From NCBI GenBank assembly GCA_018674495.1, contig JABHAA010000108.1:1-64000 (forward strand): a stretch of 64,000 bases of DNA, read 5' to 3'. The translations under genes and the position numbers were made by a program. This document shows, piece after piece, positions 8,174 to 16,808 of the stretch (position 1 is its first letter; every line of letters starts with the position of its first letter). The notes beneath the pieces are model-generated. The model searched no databases, was not told where the DNA came from, and saw nothing but the letters and a program-made list of their open reading frames with translations. The stretch comes from Rhodospirillaceae bacterium (GTDB taxonomy: Bacteria > Pseudomonadota > Alphaproteobacteria > Rhodospirillales > UBA2165).

Positions 8174-8923
8174 TTACCGCCGCCAATCGCCGGCAATGGC
8201 CTGTATGCAGGCCAGCGCCGCAATCGCCGCCGTTTCTGCGCGGAGAATCCGCTGCCCGAGACCGGCGCGCCTAACAAAGGCGAGATTTGCGAGGGCGTCA
8301 AGCTCTACCTTCGCAAAGCCGCCTTCCGGCCCGATCAGGATGGCAATGGGGCTGGCGCCATTGGCGGAAATCTGGCCCGCCACTTCGGCGATCTGCGTGC
8401 CGCCGCCGGTTTCGTCCATGACCAGAAGCGTTCGCTCTTCGGGCCAGGCTTCGAGCGCCGCTCCCAAGGGAGACGGTTCGCGAATTTCCGGCAGACCGAG
8501 GCGTCCGCACTGCTCCGCCGCTTCGCGCGCAATTGTGTGCATCCGGTCGGCGCGCAGACGGTCGGCATTGGTATGCTGGGTGATCACCGGCCAAATGACG
8601 GCGGCGCCCAGCTCGGTGGCTTTTTGCGCGATCAGATCGTTCTGCTGGCGCTTCACGGGGGCGAACAGGAGCCAAGGTCCGGCGCTCTCATCCATATGGG
8701 GGCGGGTTTGGGCGCGCACATGCAGACGCCCGCCGCGCCGTTCCAGGGCGGCGATCTCGGCCATCCATTCGCCGTCCTCGCCATTGAACAAAAGCACGCT
8801 ATCACCGATCTCCCGGCGCATGACGTTTTTCAAGTAGTGGACCTGCTCCGCATCCAGCGGCGCGCCGGCGTCGGCGGCCAGCCGGGCTTCTACATAGAGG
8901 CGGATTTTGGGAATATCGCTCAT
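8174..8923 (-). CDS. rsmE: 16S rRNA (uracil1498-N3)-methyltransferase RsmE
   Basis: A 249-aa SPOUT methyltransferase that methylates U1498 of 16S rRNA using SAM. The knot motifs are clear: ILIGPEGGFAKVELDAL (about residues 192-208) and GLGQRILRAETAAIAAL near the C-terminus; the N-terminal PUA-like part holds HYLKNVMRREIGDSVLLFNG. It is upstream of gshA on the same strand and divergent from ubiA, with 77 nt between the starts. This rsmE-gshA / ubiA arrangement is common in alphaproteobacteria. Confidence 0.93.
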   Translation of the reverse strand: MSDIPKIRLYVEARLAADAGAPLDAEQVHYLKNVMRREIGDSVLLFNGEDGEWMAEIAALERRGGRLHVRAQTRPHMDESAGPWLLFAPVKRQQNDLIAQKATELGAAVIWPVITQHTNADRLRADRMHTIAREAAEQCGRLGLPEIREPSPLGAALEAWPEERTLLVMDETGGGTQIAEVAGQISANGASPIAILIGPEGGFAKVELDALANLAFVRRAGLGQRILRAETAAIAALACIQAIAGDWRR

Positions 8924-9000
8924 GGCCGCATAATCTCATTCCTCAGGGGTATTTGCCATCACGCTTGTCAACAAAGGCGAAACCTCGGGATAATGCGGCC

Positions 9001-9909
9001 ATGAGCGAAATATCCGCCAGCGATATCCCCAAGGGCAATTGGGTCGAGCGGCTTTTGCCGGCTGGACTACGTCCCTATGCGCGCATGGCCCGATTCGACC
9101 GGCCGATCGGCACCTGGCTATTGCTGTTCCCCTGCTGGTGGTCCTTAGGCCTTGCCGCCGAGGGTTGGCCGAGCATGTATTTGTTTGTTTTGTTCGGGCT
9201 CGGCGCGATGGTCATGCGCGGCGCCGGCTGCACCTTCAACGACATCACCGACCGGGATTTCGACGGTCGCGTGGCGCGCACCGCCGACCGGCCAATCCCA
9301 TCCGGCGCCGTCAGCGTGACCCAAGCGGTGATCTATATGGGAGCTTTGGCGCTGATCGGCCTTGCCATACTGATGCAGTTCAACCGCTTTGCCGTCATCG
9401 TCGGCGCCGCGTCGCTGCTCCTGATCGTCATCTATCCTTTCATGAAGCGCGTCACCTATTGGCCGCAATTCTTTTTGGGCCTCGCCTTCAATTGGGGCGC
9501 TTTATTGGGTTGGGCGGCGGTGCGCGGCGATCTGGGGTTGCCAGCGTATTTGCTGTATGCCGCCGGCATTTTCTGGACCTTGGGCTACGATACCATCTAC
9601 GCCCACCAGGACAAAGAAGACGACGCGCTGGTCGGCATCAAGTCATTGGCCATCAAATTCGGGTCCGCCACGCGGCCTTATCTCTATATCTTCTACGCCA
9701 TCGCCATCGCCTTGATGGCCGCGTCCGGCTGGGCGGCGGGTCTGTCCTGGCCGTTCTATGCATTGCTGGCTGCGGGCGCCGTACAGCTCGCCTGGCAGGC
9801 CCGGGACATCGATCTGGACGATCCGGTGGATTGTCTGGTGAAATTCAAATCCAACCGCCTGTTCGGCTGGCTCTTGGTCGCTGCAATGATTGCCGGGCGG
9901 GTGGTTTAG
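9001..9909 (+). CDS. ubiA: 4-hydroxybenzoate polyprenyltransferase UbiA
   Basis: A 302-aa integral membrane prenyltransferase that attaches the polyprenyl tail to 4-hydroxybenzoate in ubiquinone synthesis. Both Asp-rich motifs are present: NDITDRDFDGRVART (about residues 80-94) and YDTIYAHQDKEDD (about 196-208). Seven or more hydrophobic helices follow the usual UbiA layout. ATG 9001 is the natural start (MSEISASD); an in-frame ATG at 8953 would extend into the divergent promoter region. It points to an aerobic, ubiquinone-based respiratory chain. Confidence 0.93.
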   Translation: MSEISASDIPKGNWVERLLPAGLRPYARMARFDRPIGTWLLLFPCWWSLGLAAEGWPSMYLFVLFGLGAMVMRGAGCTFNDITDRDFDGRVARTADRPIPSGAVSVTQAVIYMGALALIGLAILMQFNRFAVIVGAASLLLIVIYPFMKRVTYWPQFFLGLAFNWGALLGWAAVRGDLGLPAYLLYAAGIFWTLGYDTIYAHQDKEDDALVGIKSLAIKFGSATRPYLYIFYAIAIALMAASGWAAGLSWPFYALLAAGAVQLAWQARDIDLDDPVDCLVKFKSNRLFGWLLVAAMIAGRVV

Positions 9910-9954
9910 GCGGTATATCCCATTATCGGGGTTCAAGCTGTAGGGGGCGGCGGT

Positions 9955-12303
9955 ATGGATGGGGATGGGATTGTTGGCATCGGCGCATCGCCGCCGCGTA
10001 AAGAAGACCAGCGGCTGCTGACAGGAAATGGCAATTATTCCGACGACGTAAATTTGGGCGGCCAGTTGTACGCCGTTCTGGTGCGCTCACCGCACGCCCA
10101 TGCAAACATCAATACCATCGATACAAAAGCCGCCAAAGCGGCGCCCGGCGTCGCCGCCGTCCTGACCGACGCCGACTATCAGGCGGACGGTCATGGCCCA
10201 TTGCCCAGCCCCGGCGCCAACCCGGCGCACACCTATGATTACAAAATTCAGGCGCTGGCGAATTCCGACGGATCGAACATATTTTCGGCCCTGATCCCGC
10301 CCCTGGCTTCGGACAAGGTACGCCACATCGGCGAGCCGCTGGCGATGGTGATCGCCGAAACCCTCGCCGCCGCACAAGACGCCGCCGAGCTGGTCGCGGT
10401 GGATTATGAGATTTTGGACGCGGTCACCACCATATCAGCGGCGCTGGACCCATCCGCCCCCACCGTCTGGGACGGCGCCGCCGGCAATATCGGCGTGGAT
10501 GGCGAGCATGGCGACGACGGGTTGACCAGCCGGGCGTTCGATGCCGCCGATCATATCGTCCAGCAGCAGTTCGTTACCAACCGGGTGGCCAACGCCCAGT
10601 TGGAGCCGCGCGCCGCCGTCGCTGCATTTTCCGGCGACAACCTGACCCTCTATACCGGCAGCCAGGGATCGTTCGTCTACAAGATGGGCCTGGCCGGTAT
10701 ATTGGGCATGGCGCCGGAGAAAATCCGGGTCGTGACCCGCGATGTGGGTGGCGGCTTCGGGCCGAGGGGATCACTATACCGGGAATATGTGCTGACAGCC
10801 TGGGCGGCCAAGCGTATGGGCCGTGCCGTCAAATGGACGTCGGACCGCTCCGAAGCCTTTGTCAGCGATCACCAGGGCCGGGATCTGGTGGCCCGGACCG
10901 CCCTAGCGCTGGACAAGGACGGGCGCTTCCTGGCCATGCGCGTGCACCTGATCACCAATGTGGGCGCCCACGCAGTATCCTATGTGCCGCTCTCCAACGG
11001 GCTGCGGCTGGTGCCGACGGTGTACGATATTCCGGCCCTCCATGTGCGCTATCAGGGGGTGCTTACCAACACCGTTTCGATCAGCGTCTACAGAGGCGCC
11101 GGGCGCCCGGAAGCGGTCTATCATATGGAGCGACTGATCGATATCGCGGCCCGAGAGATGAACATCGACCGGGCCGAAATCCGGCGCCGCAATATCATTC
11201 CGCCCAGCGCCATGCCCTACACTTCGGCGGCCGGACTGATCTATGACTGTGGCGAATTTGAAAGCATCATGGACCAGAATTTGGCGCTGGCCGATTGGGC
11301 TGGCCTGGCGGCGCGCAAGGACGAGGCGCGCTCACGCGGCAAGCGGCGCGGCTTTGGCTTCGGCAATTATGTGGAAGCGCCGGTGGGCGCCATTCGCGAA
11401 CGGATCGAGCTGGAACTCACAGGCGACGGCCAGGTGCGCATCGTTGCCGGCACCCAGTCCACCGGCCAGGGCCACGAAACCACCTATGCCCAGGTGGTGT
11501 CCGGCGAGCTTGGCGTACCCTTCGATGCCATAGAATTGGCCACCGGCGATACCGATGTGGTCAAGCTTGGCGGCGGCACCCATTCCAACCGCTCGATGCG
11601 CATCGCCGGCACCCTCATCCATCAATGCGACGCAGAAATTATCGAGACAGGCACCCGCGCGGCGGCAGCCATGCTGGAGGCAGGCGTTTCCGACATTGTC
11701 TTCGAGCGCGGCGCCTTCCAGATCGTCGGCACTGACCGGCAAGTCGGCATCTTCCAAGTTGCCGCCGCCCTGGAAGCAGGCAAAGTGCCCGGCTTGGAGG
11801 GCCAGCGGCTCGCCGCCGATGCGGATTTCGAAGGCCGCATCCCGGCCTATCCCAATGGCTGCGCGGCGGCCGAGGTGGAGGTGGATTTGGAAACCGGCGC
11901 GGCCCACATCGTCCGCTACAGCCAGGTGGACGATGTGGGCCGCGCCGTCAATCCGATGATCGTCGACGGCCAGGTGCATGGCGGCATTGTCCAGGGCGTC
12001 GGTCAGGCCCTGATGGAAAATTGCGTCTACGATCCCGCCAGCGGGCAAATTTTAAGCGGCTCGTTCATGGATTACGCGCTGATGCGGGCCGGCGATGTTC
12101 CCAGCTTCGCCATCGCCGTGCATGAAGTACCGACCAAGGGCAATCCGCTCGGCGTCAAGGGTGGCGGCGAGGGCGGAACGACGCCGTCCATGGCGTGTAT
12201 CATCAACGCTATCACGGACGCGCTGGAGGAATTCGGCGTCGATCATATAGACTTGCCGGCCACACCGGAGAAAGTGTGGCGGGCCATTCACGGACAAACT
12301 TAG
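9955..12303 (+). CDS. Molybdenum hydroxylase large subunit (CoxL form II / XdhB-like)
   Basis: A 782-aa xanthine dehydrogenase-family subunit binding the molybdopterin cofactor. The active-site loop is VYRGAGRPEA (near residue 379), the form II CoxL-like variant, not the CO-oxidising form I AYxCSFR. The catalytic Glu lies in GVKGGGEGGTTPS near the C-terminus. DVGGGFGPRGS and GQGHETTYAQV are further cofactor-binding segments. Such enzymes hydroxylate aldehydes or N-heterocycles and normally need an FAD subunit and a 2Fe-2S subunit, neither of which is adjacent or in the window. The SDR gene 25 nt downstream is probably co-transcribed. Substrate unknown; CO oxidation is unlikely. Confidence 0.85.
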   Translation: MDGDGIVGIGASPPRKEDQRLLTGNGNYSDDVNLGGQLYAVLVRSPHAHANINTIDTKAAKAAPGVAAVLTDADYQADGHGPLPSPGANPAHTYDYKIQALANSDGSNIFSALIPPLASDKVRHIGEPLAMVIAETLAAAQDAAELVAVDYEILDAVTTISAALDPSAPTVWDGAAGNIGVDGEHGDDGLTSRAFDAADHIVQQQFVTNRVANAQLEPRAAVAAFSGDNLTLYTGSQGSFVYKMGLAGILGMAPEKIRVVTRDVGGGFGPRGSLYREYVLTAWAAKRMGRAVKWTSDRSEAFVSDHQGRDLVARTALALDKDGRFLAMRVHLITNVGAHAVSYVPLSNGLRLVPTVYDIPALHVRYQGVLTNTVSISVYRGAGRPEAVYHMERLIDIAAREMNIDRAEIRRRNIIPPSAMPYTSAAGLIYDCGEFESIMDQNLALADWAGLAARKDEARSRGKRRGFGFGNYVEAPVGAIRERIELELTGDGQVRIVAGTQSTGQGHETTYAQVVSGELGVPFDAIELATGDTDVVKLGGGTHSNRSMRIAGTLIHQCDAEIIETGTRAAAAMLEAGVSDIVFERGAFQIVGTDRQVGIFQVAAALEAGKVPGLEGQRLAADADFEGRIPAYPNGCAAAEVEVDLETGAAHIVRYSQVDDVGRAVNPMIVDGQVHGGIVQGVGQALMENCVYDPASGQILSGSFMDYALMRAGDVPSFAIAVHEVPTKGNPLGVKGGGEGGTTPSMACIINAITDALEEFGVDHIDLPATPEKVWRAIHGQT

Positions 12304-12328
12304 GTAACGACAAACATGGGAGGACGAC

Positions 12329-13090
12329 ATGGGTAGATTGGATGGACGGGTGGCGATCATCACCGGGGCTGCGCAAGGCATCGGAGCGGCCTACGCCAAG
12401 GCGCTGGCCAGCGAAGGCGCCCGCGTGGCGCTGTCGGATATTCAAGACGCCAGCGCGGCGGCAAAAGATATCGAAGACAGCTTCCAGGGCGCCGAGACCT
12501 TGGTCTTAAAGACCGATGTCTCCGACGAGGCGTCAACCGAAGCCATGGTCGCAGACACCGTGGCCAAGTTCGGCAAACTCGATATCCTGATATCCAACGC
12601 CGCCATGTTCGCGAGCGTCAGCCACAAGCCGTTCTTCGATATTCCGGTGGCGGAGTGGGACCAGATGATGGCCGTCAATGTGCGCGGCCCCTGGCTGTGC
12701 GCCAAGGCCGCCGTTCCCGAAATGCGCAAGAACGGCTATGGCAAGATCGTCAATATCGCGTCCGGCACCCTGTTCAAGGGGGTGCCCGATATTTTGCACT
12801 ATGTCACATCGAAAGGCGCCGTCCTGGCCATGACCCGCTCCATGTCCCGCGAAGTGGGCGGCGACGGCATCTGCGTCAACACCTTGGCGCCGGGGCTGAC
12901 CATGAGCGAAGGGGTTCTGGGGAGCGACGAATTTATGTCCGGGCGCGACGCGAACCTCGCGTCCCGCGCCCTCAAACGCTATCAGGAGCCCGAAGATTTG
13001 ACCGGCGCCATGCTGTTTCTGGTGTCATCGGATTCCGATTTTATGACCGGCCAGTGCATGGTGGTGGACGGCGGCTCGGTCAATAATTAG
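12329..13090 (+). CDS. Short-chain dehydrogenase/reductase
   Basis: A 253-aa SDR. The NAD(P)-binding motif GAAQGIGAAYA is at residues 12-22, the NAG-equivalent ISNAAM near 88, the catalytic Ser in NIASGT and Tyr-x3-Lys in YVTSKGA. The C-terminus SDFMTGQCMVVDGGS is typical of the classical family. It oxidises or reduces a hydroxy/keto group of an unknown substrate. It starts 25 nt after the molybdenum hydroxylase with GGGAGG upstream, so the two may act in sequence. Its stop overlaps the stop of the opposite-strand thioesterase. Confidence 0.88.
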   Translation: MGRLDGRVAIITGAAQGIGAAYAKALASEGARVALSDIQDASAAAKDIEDSFQGAETLVLKTDVSDEASTEAMVADTVAKFGKLDILISNAAMFASVSHKPFFDIPVAEWDQMMAVNVRGPWLCAKAAVPEMRKNGYGKIVNIASGTLFKGVPDILHYVTSKGAVLAMTRSMSREVGGDGICVNTLAPGLTMSEGVLGSDEFMSGRDANLASRALKRYQEPEDLTGAMLFLVSSDSDFMTGQCMVVDGGSVNN

Positions 13091-13518
13091 CTATCGCCGG
13101 ACCCAATCACCAAAGGCTCGATCAGGGCGCGGATATCGTCCGGCATGGCTGCTGAGGCGCGCTTTTGCACATCGAAAAACACTTCGGTCTCGGTCTGGGT
13201 GGCGCACAATCTGTCGTTCTCGGCGGCGTACATGCGCTGCTCGTGGGCCAGGCTCTTGCCGCCGATGCGCCGGTAGGCACCTTCGATACGCATCAACTCG
13301 CCGGCCTTGATCTCGGCGACGAAATCAATATTGACGTTGGCCACCACCAGCCCGATCCCCCGCTCCTTCAGGCTTTGCTGGCTTATGCCCGCATGGTGCA
13401 GCATCTGAAAACCACCGTCGTCAAAAAATTGGGCGTAATAGCGCACATTCATGTGTCCGTAGTGATCGCAATGGCGCGGCAGGACAATGCCGCGATAGGT
13501 GACGAACCAGTCGTTCAT
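13087..13518 (-). CDS. Acyl-CoA thioesterase, hotdog fold (4HBT family)
   Basis: A 143-aa hotdog-fold protein. RHCDHYGHMNVRYYAQFFDD near residue 15 is the signature of 4-hydroxybenzoyl-CoA thioesterase/YbgC-like proteins, with the catalytic Asp in CDHYGHMN. It hydrolyses an acyl-CoA. ATG 13518 (MNDWFVTY) fits the family start; an in-frame ATG at 13581 would add 21 unrelated residues. It is convergent with the SDR gene (stop codons overlap). Together with the nearby CoA-transferase and crotonase it suggests CoA-ester turnover; the substrate is unknown. Confidence 0.8.
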   Translation of the reverse strand: MNDWFVTYRGIVLPRHCDHYGHMNVRYYAQFFDDGGFQMLHHAGISQQSLKERGIGLVVANVNIDFVAEIKAGELMRIEGAYRRIGGKSLAHEQRMYAAENDRLCATQTETEVFFDVQKRASAAMPDDIRALIEPLVIGSGDS

Positions 13519-13733
13519 GGCTATCTCGCAATATAATTTCACTTCGGAACCGTCATAGCGCCGCCGGACGGGGGTGGGCAAGACCGGGCTTCGATCTCAG
13601 CCAGATTATCGTTGCCGTGATCAGATGATGGAGCAAAGGCCGGACGGCGCCTGAATTTGCTTGAGAGGAGGCGACCGGCTGTGTTTTAAATCAAGACGTT
13701 GCCGCAAATTCGAACCCCTGAGGAGCCAAAACA

Positions 13734-14267
13734 ATGACAGGACCGCGCGTATCACTCAGCCATGCTGGTTTCCATGTGAACGATATGGACAAGATGATTG
13801 ATTTTTACACCAACGTGTTCGGCCTCACGGTGACCGACCGGGGCGGCGACCGGCTGGTATTTTTGTGTGGCGATCCCAAAGATCATCATCAGTTGATCAT
13901 GATCGGCGGACGCGACACCGAACCAGGCAGCAAACACTATGCCCATATGGCCTTCCGCGCCGACAGCATGGATACCTTGCGCGAAATTCACGCCAAGGCC
14001 AGCAATGAGACGGACGCAACCGATATCCGCACCATGACCCACGGCAACGCCTGGTCGGTTTATTTTCAAGATCCGGAAGGCAACACCGCCGAAGCCTTTT
14101 TCGATACTCCCTGGTATGTGCAACAGCCCTTCCTTGAGCCCTACGATCTCAACCAGAGCGACGAGGATATTTTCAAATATACCGAGGAATTGCTGTCAAA
14201 ACATGACACCACTCGGCCCGTCGAGGAATGGCGCCAGGAATTGTCGGAGAAATTGGGCGCAAACTGA
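13734..14267 (+). CDS. VOC-family (glyoxalase/extradiol-like) protein
   Basis: A 177-aa protein with two VOC half-motifs: SHAGFHVNDMDKMIDFYTNVFGL (residues 6-28) and the C-terminal YFQDPEGNTAEAFFD with the metal-ligand Glu. The spacing resembles 2,3-dihydroxybiphenyl dioxygenase-type or fosfomycin-resistance-like VOC proteins, but it is too short for a two-module ring-cleavage enzyme. A good SD (GAGGAG) precedes ATG 13734. It stands alone between convergent neighbours. Function is probably a small metalloenzyme acting on a catabolic intermediate. Confidence 0.75.
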   Translation: MTGPRVSLSHAGFHVNDMDKMIDFYTNVFGLTVTDRGGDRLVFLCGDPKDHHQLIMIGGRDTEPGSKHYAHMAFRADSMDTLREIHAKASNETDATDIRTMTHGNAWSVYFQDPEGNTAEAFFDTPWYVQQPFLEPYDLNQSDEDIFKYTEELLSKHDTTRPVEEWRQELSEKLGAN

Positions 14268-14289
14268 TTTAAGGTTTAGCGGTCGGCCC

Positions 14290-15834
14290 TTAGTTAAATT
14301 TATTGATCACCAGAAAGAGTATGGCGGCGAGCACAGCGCTGGCCGGCACGGTGATTACCCAGGCCGCGATGATGGTCATCAAATGCTTACGCCGCACCAA
14401 TTTGCGCGCCCGCGCCTTGGCCCGGCTTCGCTCGCTGGGCACCTCGGGCGGTGCGCCGTTCTCGGTACCGGCCTGAGCCCCAATCGCCTTTGGCATCGCG
14501 AATTTGATTCGGCGGTTGGTGATAAATTCGCGCAAAAACCCAACCCCGAAAACGGCGCCAACAGCGATATGGGTGGACGAAACCGGTAGGCCCAACGTGG
14601 AGGCAATAATCACCGTGATCGAGGCCGAAAGGGCAACGCAGAACGCCCGCACCCGGTCCAGCTTGGTGATCTTCTCGCCGACGATCTCGATAATCTTAGG
14701 GCCGAACAACAGCAAACCGACCGAGATGCCGATGGCGCCGATGGCCAGCACCCAAAGGGGCAGCGTCACCTTGGCGGCGACCGTGCCTTGGGTTACGGCG
14801 CTGACGATGGCGGCCAATGGCCCGACCGCGTTGGCGACATCGTTGGAGCCGTGCGCGAAGGACAAAAGCGCCGCCGCACAGATCAGCGGAATGGTAAACA
14901 GATTGCCCACCGATTTGCGGCGATTTTCGAGGTTCACGGCGGCGCGCACGACCGCCGATTTGACGATCACATAAGAAAGCCCGAAGGCGGCGACGCCGAT
15001 TGCCGCGATCATGGAGGCATCGGGCCGCCAAATGCGCTTGAAGCCCTTCATTACCAGATAGACCGAAAACGCTGCCGCCATGATGGCGACCAGAACCGGC
15101 ACCCAGCGCTTGGCGGCGGCGATTTTGTCATCCTTGTAGAGCACAGCGTATTTGATGAACAACAGGAAGGCCGCGGCGATCAGCCCGCCAAGGAGCGGGG
15201 ATATGACCCAACTGGCGGCGATTTTGGCCATCACCACCCAGTTGACCGAAGAGACGCCGGCCGCCGCGATGCCCGCACCCATGACGCCGCCGACGATGGA
15301 ATGAGTGGTCGAAACCGGCGCGCCGACCATGGTCGCCAGATTGACCCAGATCGCCGCCGATAAAAGCGCCGCCAGCATGGCCCAGATGAATATGGATTTA
15401 TCGGCGAAGGCGTCCGGTGAGATGATGCTTTTGGAAATAGTGGTGACCACGTCGCCGCCGGCGATCAGCGCGCCGCCGGCTTCGAATATCGCTGCGATGG
15501 CCAGCGCGCCGAGCAAAGTTAGGGCCTTCGATCCAACCGCCGGGCCGACATTGTTGGCGACATCGTTGGCGCCGATATTCATCGCCATGTAGCCGCCGAC
15601 GATAGCGGCGATGGCGAGGATACTAAAGCCGTCACCGTCGGTGCGGAACAGCATGAACACCCACACGCCAAGCAGGAACAATAATCCGAAGCCGAGGTTC
15701 AGATTTCGCTGGCTGGTGTAGGTTGTAGCCTTTTCCAGCTGTACGAAACGCTTAAGATCTTTGTCGACGGTGGTGCGTTTGGCTACCACGGAGGGATCGC
15801 TTTTCGAGCCTGAGAACAATGACATGATCACCAT
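14290..15834 (-). CDS. PiT-family inorganic phosphate transporter
   Basis: A 514-aa membrane protein with the duplicated PiT signature, GANDVANNVGPAVGSKAL (about residue 88) and GSNDVANAVGPLAA (about residue 328), two cytoplasmic-loop regions and about 12 hydrophobic helices. It imports phosphate with H+ or Na+. ATG 15834 is used; ATG 15825 (MSLFSGSK) is an alternative three codons in. No phoU-like DUF47 gene is adjacent. A perfect FNR-type palindrome lies about 90 nt upstream of the start, which would put the gene under oxygen or redox control, unusual for a phosphate carrier. Confidence 0.9.
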   Translation of the reverse strand: MVIMSLFSGSKSDPSVVAKRTTVDKDLKRFVQLEKATTYTSQRNLNLGFGLLFLLGVWVFMLFRTDGDGFSILAIAAIVGGYMAMNIGANDVANNVGPAVGSKALTLLGALAIAAIFEAGGALIAGGDVVTTISKSIISPDAFADKSIFIWAMLAALLSAAIWVNLATMVGAPVSTTHSIVGGVMGAGIAAAGVSSVNWVVMAKIAASWVISPLLGGLIAAAFLLFIKYAVLYKDDKIAAAKRWVPVLVAIMAAAFSVYLVMKGFKRIWRPDASMIAAIGVAAFGLSYVIVKSAVVRAAVNLENRRKSVGNLFTIPLICAAALLSFAHGSNDVANAVGPLAAIVSAVTQGTVAAKVTLPLWVLAIGAIGISVGLLLFGPKIIEIVGEKITKLDRVRAFCVALSASITVIIASTLGLPVSSTHIAVGAVFGVGFLREFITNRRIKFAMPKAIGAQAGTENGAPPEVPSERSRAKARARKLVRRKHLMTIIAAWVITVPASAVLAAILFLVINKFN

Positions 15835-16264
15835 CCAGTACTATGACGAAGCGTCGCCATTTCCGGCATCGCATAACCTGAACGATGTTGCCGGTCAACC
15901 TACGAATTAGCGAAAAAAATCTCATTGATCTAAATCAATGAAAACAAAGGTTTGGGCGAGAATACTCGCCGCGTCCAGCCGGGGAATTGGCGGCACGAAA
16001 ATCAGGATATCCGAATCATCCCGCCTCGGGGCTGGCCGCGCCTTGTGCCCTGACCGACGCCGGCATCTGGATGGCAATCCGGCCCGCCAATGCCACAATT
16101 GCGCATACCTGAAACGGGGCGCATGCATACAATCAATATAATAGGGCACTGCTACTCACGTATAATTTACCAAAACCGGCCCAATTATGACTAGCTTAGG
16201 CAAGAGTTACTTGAGAGATTACGGTAGCGTTATCGTTCGCTAATTACCTTGGGAAATCGCAACA
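15835..16264. other. Intergenic region between divergent pit and Sec-thioredoxin genes
   Basis: 430 bases with no gene I can defend. Short open frames exist on both strands (for example 15938-16141) but lack an SD and recognisable protein character. The region contains the FNR-type palindrome (15923-15940) and a TATAAT hexamer (16161-16166) without a matching -35. The second half is AT-rich and probably carries the promoter of the gene at 16265. Confidence 0.5.
15923..15940. promoter_or_regulatory. FNR/FixK/Anr-type binding site
   Basis: TTGAT-CTAA-ATCAA (15925-15938) matches the FNR-family consensus exactly and is extended by C/G and A/T to a 7-bp-arm palindrome, CATTGAT-N4-ATCAATG. It lies about 90 nt upstream of the minus-strand pit gene and about 325 nt upstream of the plus-strand Sec-thioredoxin gene, so pit is the more likely target. 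Activators of this family usually sit near -41.5 from the transcription start. Confidence 0.65.
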
Positions 16265-16795
16265 ATGAAATTGATACGTACAACCATAATTTTGGCTTTC
16301 GGTGCCTTCCTCATGTTCGCCGCGCCCAACGCCAACGCCGGTCCCGGGCTTACGCTCTCGGAAGACGTCAAGGCCGGATTGATGGGTATGCGCGCCGTAA
16401 AGGGCGAGCCGGTCACGGCTGAATTTTTCGACGGCAAGCCAACCATGGTGATATTCTTCGCCAGTTGGTGAAGCGTCTGTCGTTCTGAGTTCGTGGAACT
16501 CAGCAACTATCTAGCGGACGGCGGTGACAAGGAGTTGAATGTTATCGCCATCGCCTGGACCGAAGACCGCTACGGATTTGCGTCGCCGGCGCGGCTACGC
16601 AGCTTCATCAGAAGCTTTCACAAATCGATCCGCGTTGTTCATGCCAGCCCCCGCGTTGAGAAAGATTTTGCGCCGCTGGTCTATGTGCCGGCTAATTTTG
16701 CCTTTGATGGCCAGGGCCGCTTGCGCCTGGGCGACGGCAACCGCATGCATCTCGACCGCAAGCAGATTGCCTTTATTGTCGACAAAATGAAGTAA
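16265..16795 (+). CDS. Secreted thioredoxin/TlpA-like selenoprotein (Sec at in-frame TGA)
   Basis: Read through TGA 16469-16471, this gives 176 residues. Residues 1-25 are a Sec-type signal peptide ending ANA. FFDGKPTMVIFFASW leads into U69-S-V-C72, where thioredoxin-fold proteins have CxxC. Beyond it come EFVELSNYL, LNVIAIAWTED and the cis-Pro segment VPANFAFDGQGRL, so the whole fold is present on both sides of TGA in one frame. A perfect 8-bp hairpin begins 13 nt after TGA. The gene should encode a periplasmic thiol/selenol redox protein (reductase or peroxidase-like). A TGC-to-TGA pseudogene is the alternative, but the exact position and the Sec-type selD nearby argue against it. Only a weak SD (GGGAAA) is visible. 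Confidence 0.8.
16485..16503 (+). promoter_or_regulatory. Candidate bacterial SECIS hairpin of the thioredoxin-like gene
   Basis: CTGAGTTC (16485-16492) and GAACTCAG (16496-16503) are perfect complements around the 3-nt loop GTG. The stem starts 13 nt after the TGA, inside the coding region, as SelB-binding SECIS elements do; in E. coli fdhF the distance is about 11 nt. The apical CGUG contains the G-U expected in the loop. The usual bulged U is not evident. Confidence 0.65.
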
Positions 16796-16808
16796 GGCCG
16801 TTCCGCTC

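Noticed and set aside
9955..12303. Aerobic CO dehydrogenase (form I CoxL)
   Set aside because: The active-site loop is the form II type VYRGAGR, not AYxCSFR, and coxM/coxS are absent, so CO oxidation should not be claimed.
13690..13733. tRNA gene suggested by a T-arm-like TTCGAACCCC
   Set aside because: No acceptor stem, D-arm or anticodon arm can be formed around it; it is the leader of the VOC gene with its GAGGAG ribosome site.
15922..16149. Open frames on both strands in the pit-thioredoxin intergenic region
   Set aside because: No ribosome site, no recognisable domain and overlap with the FNR-type palindrome; more likely regulatory DNA.
16265..16471. Separate 68-aa secreted peptide followed by an unrelated 100-aa gene at 16493
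   Set aside because: Both pieces are in one frame, join into a complete thioredoxin fold at the redox motif, and the second piece has no SD; read-through of TGA as Sec explains both.
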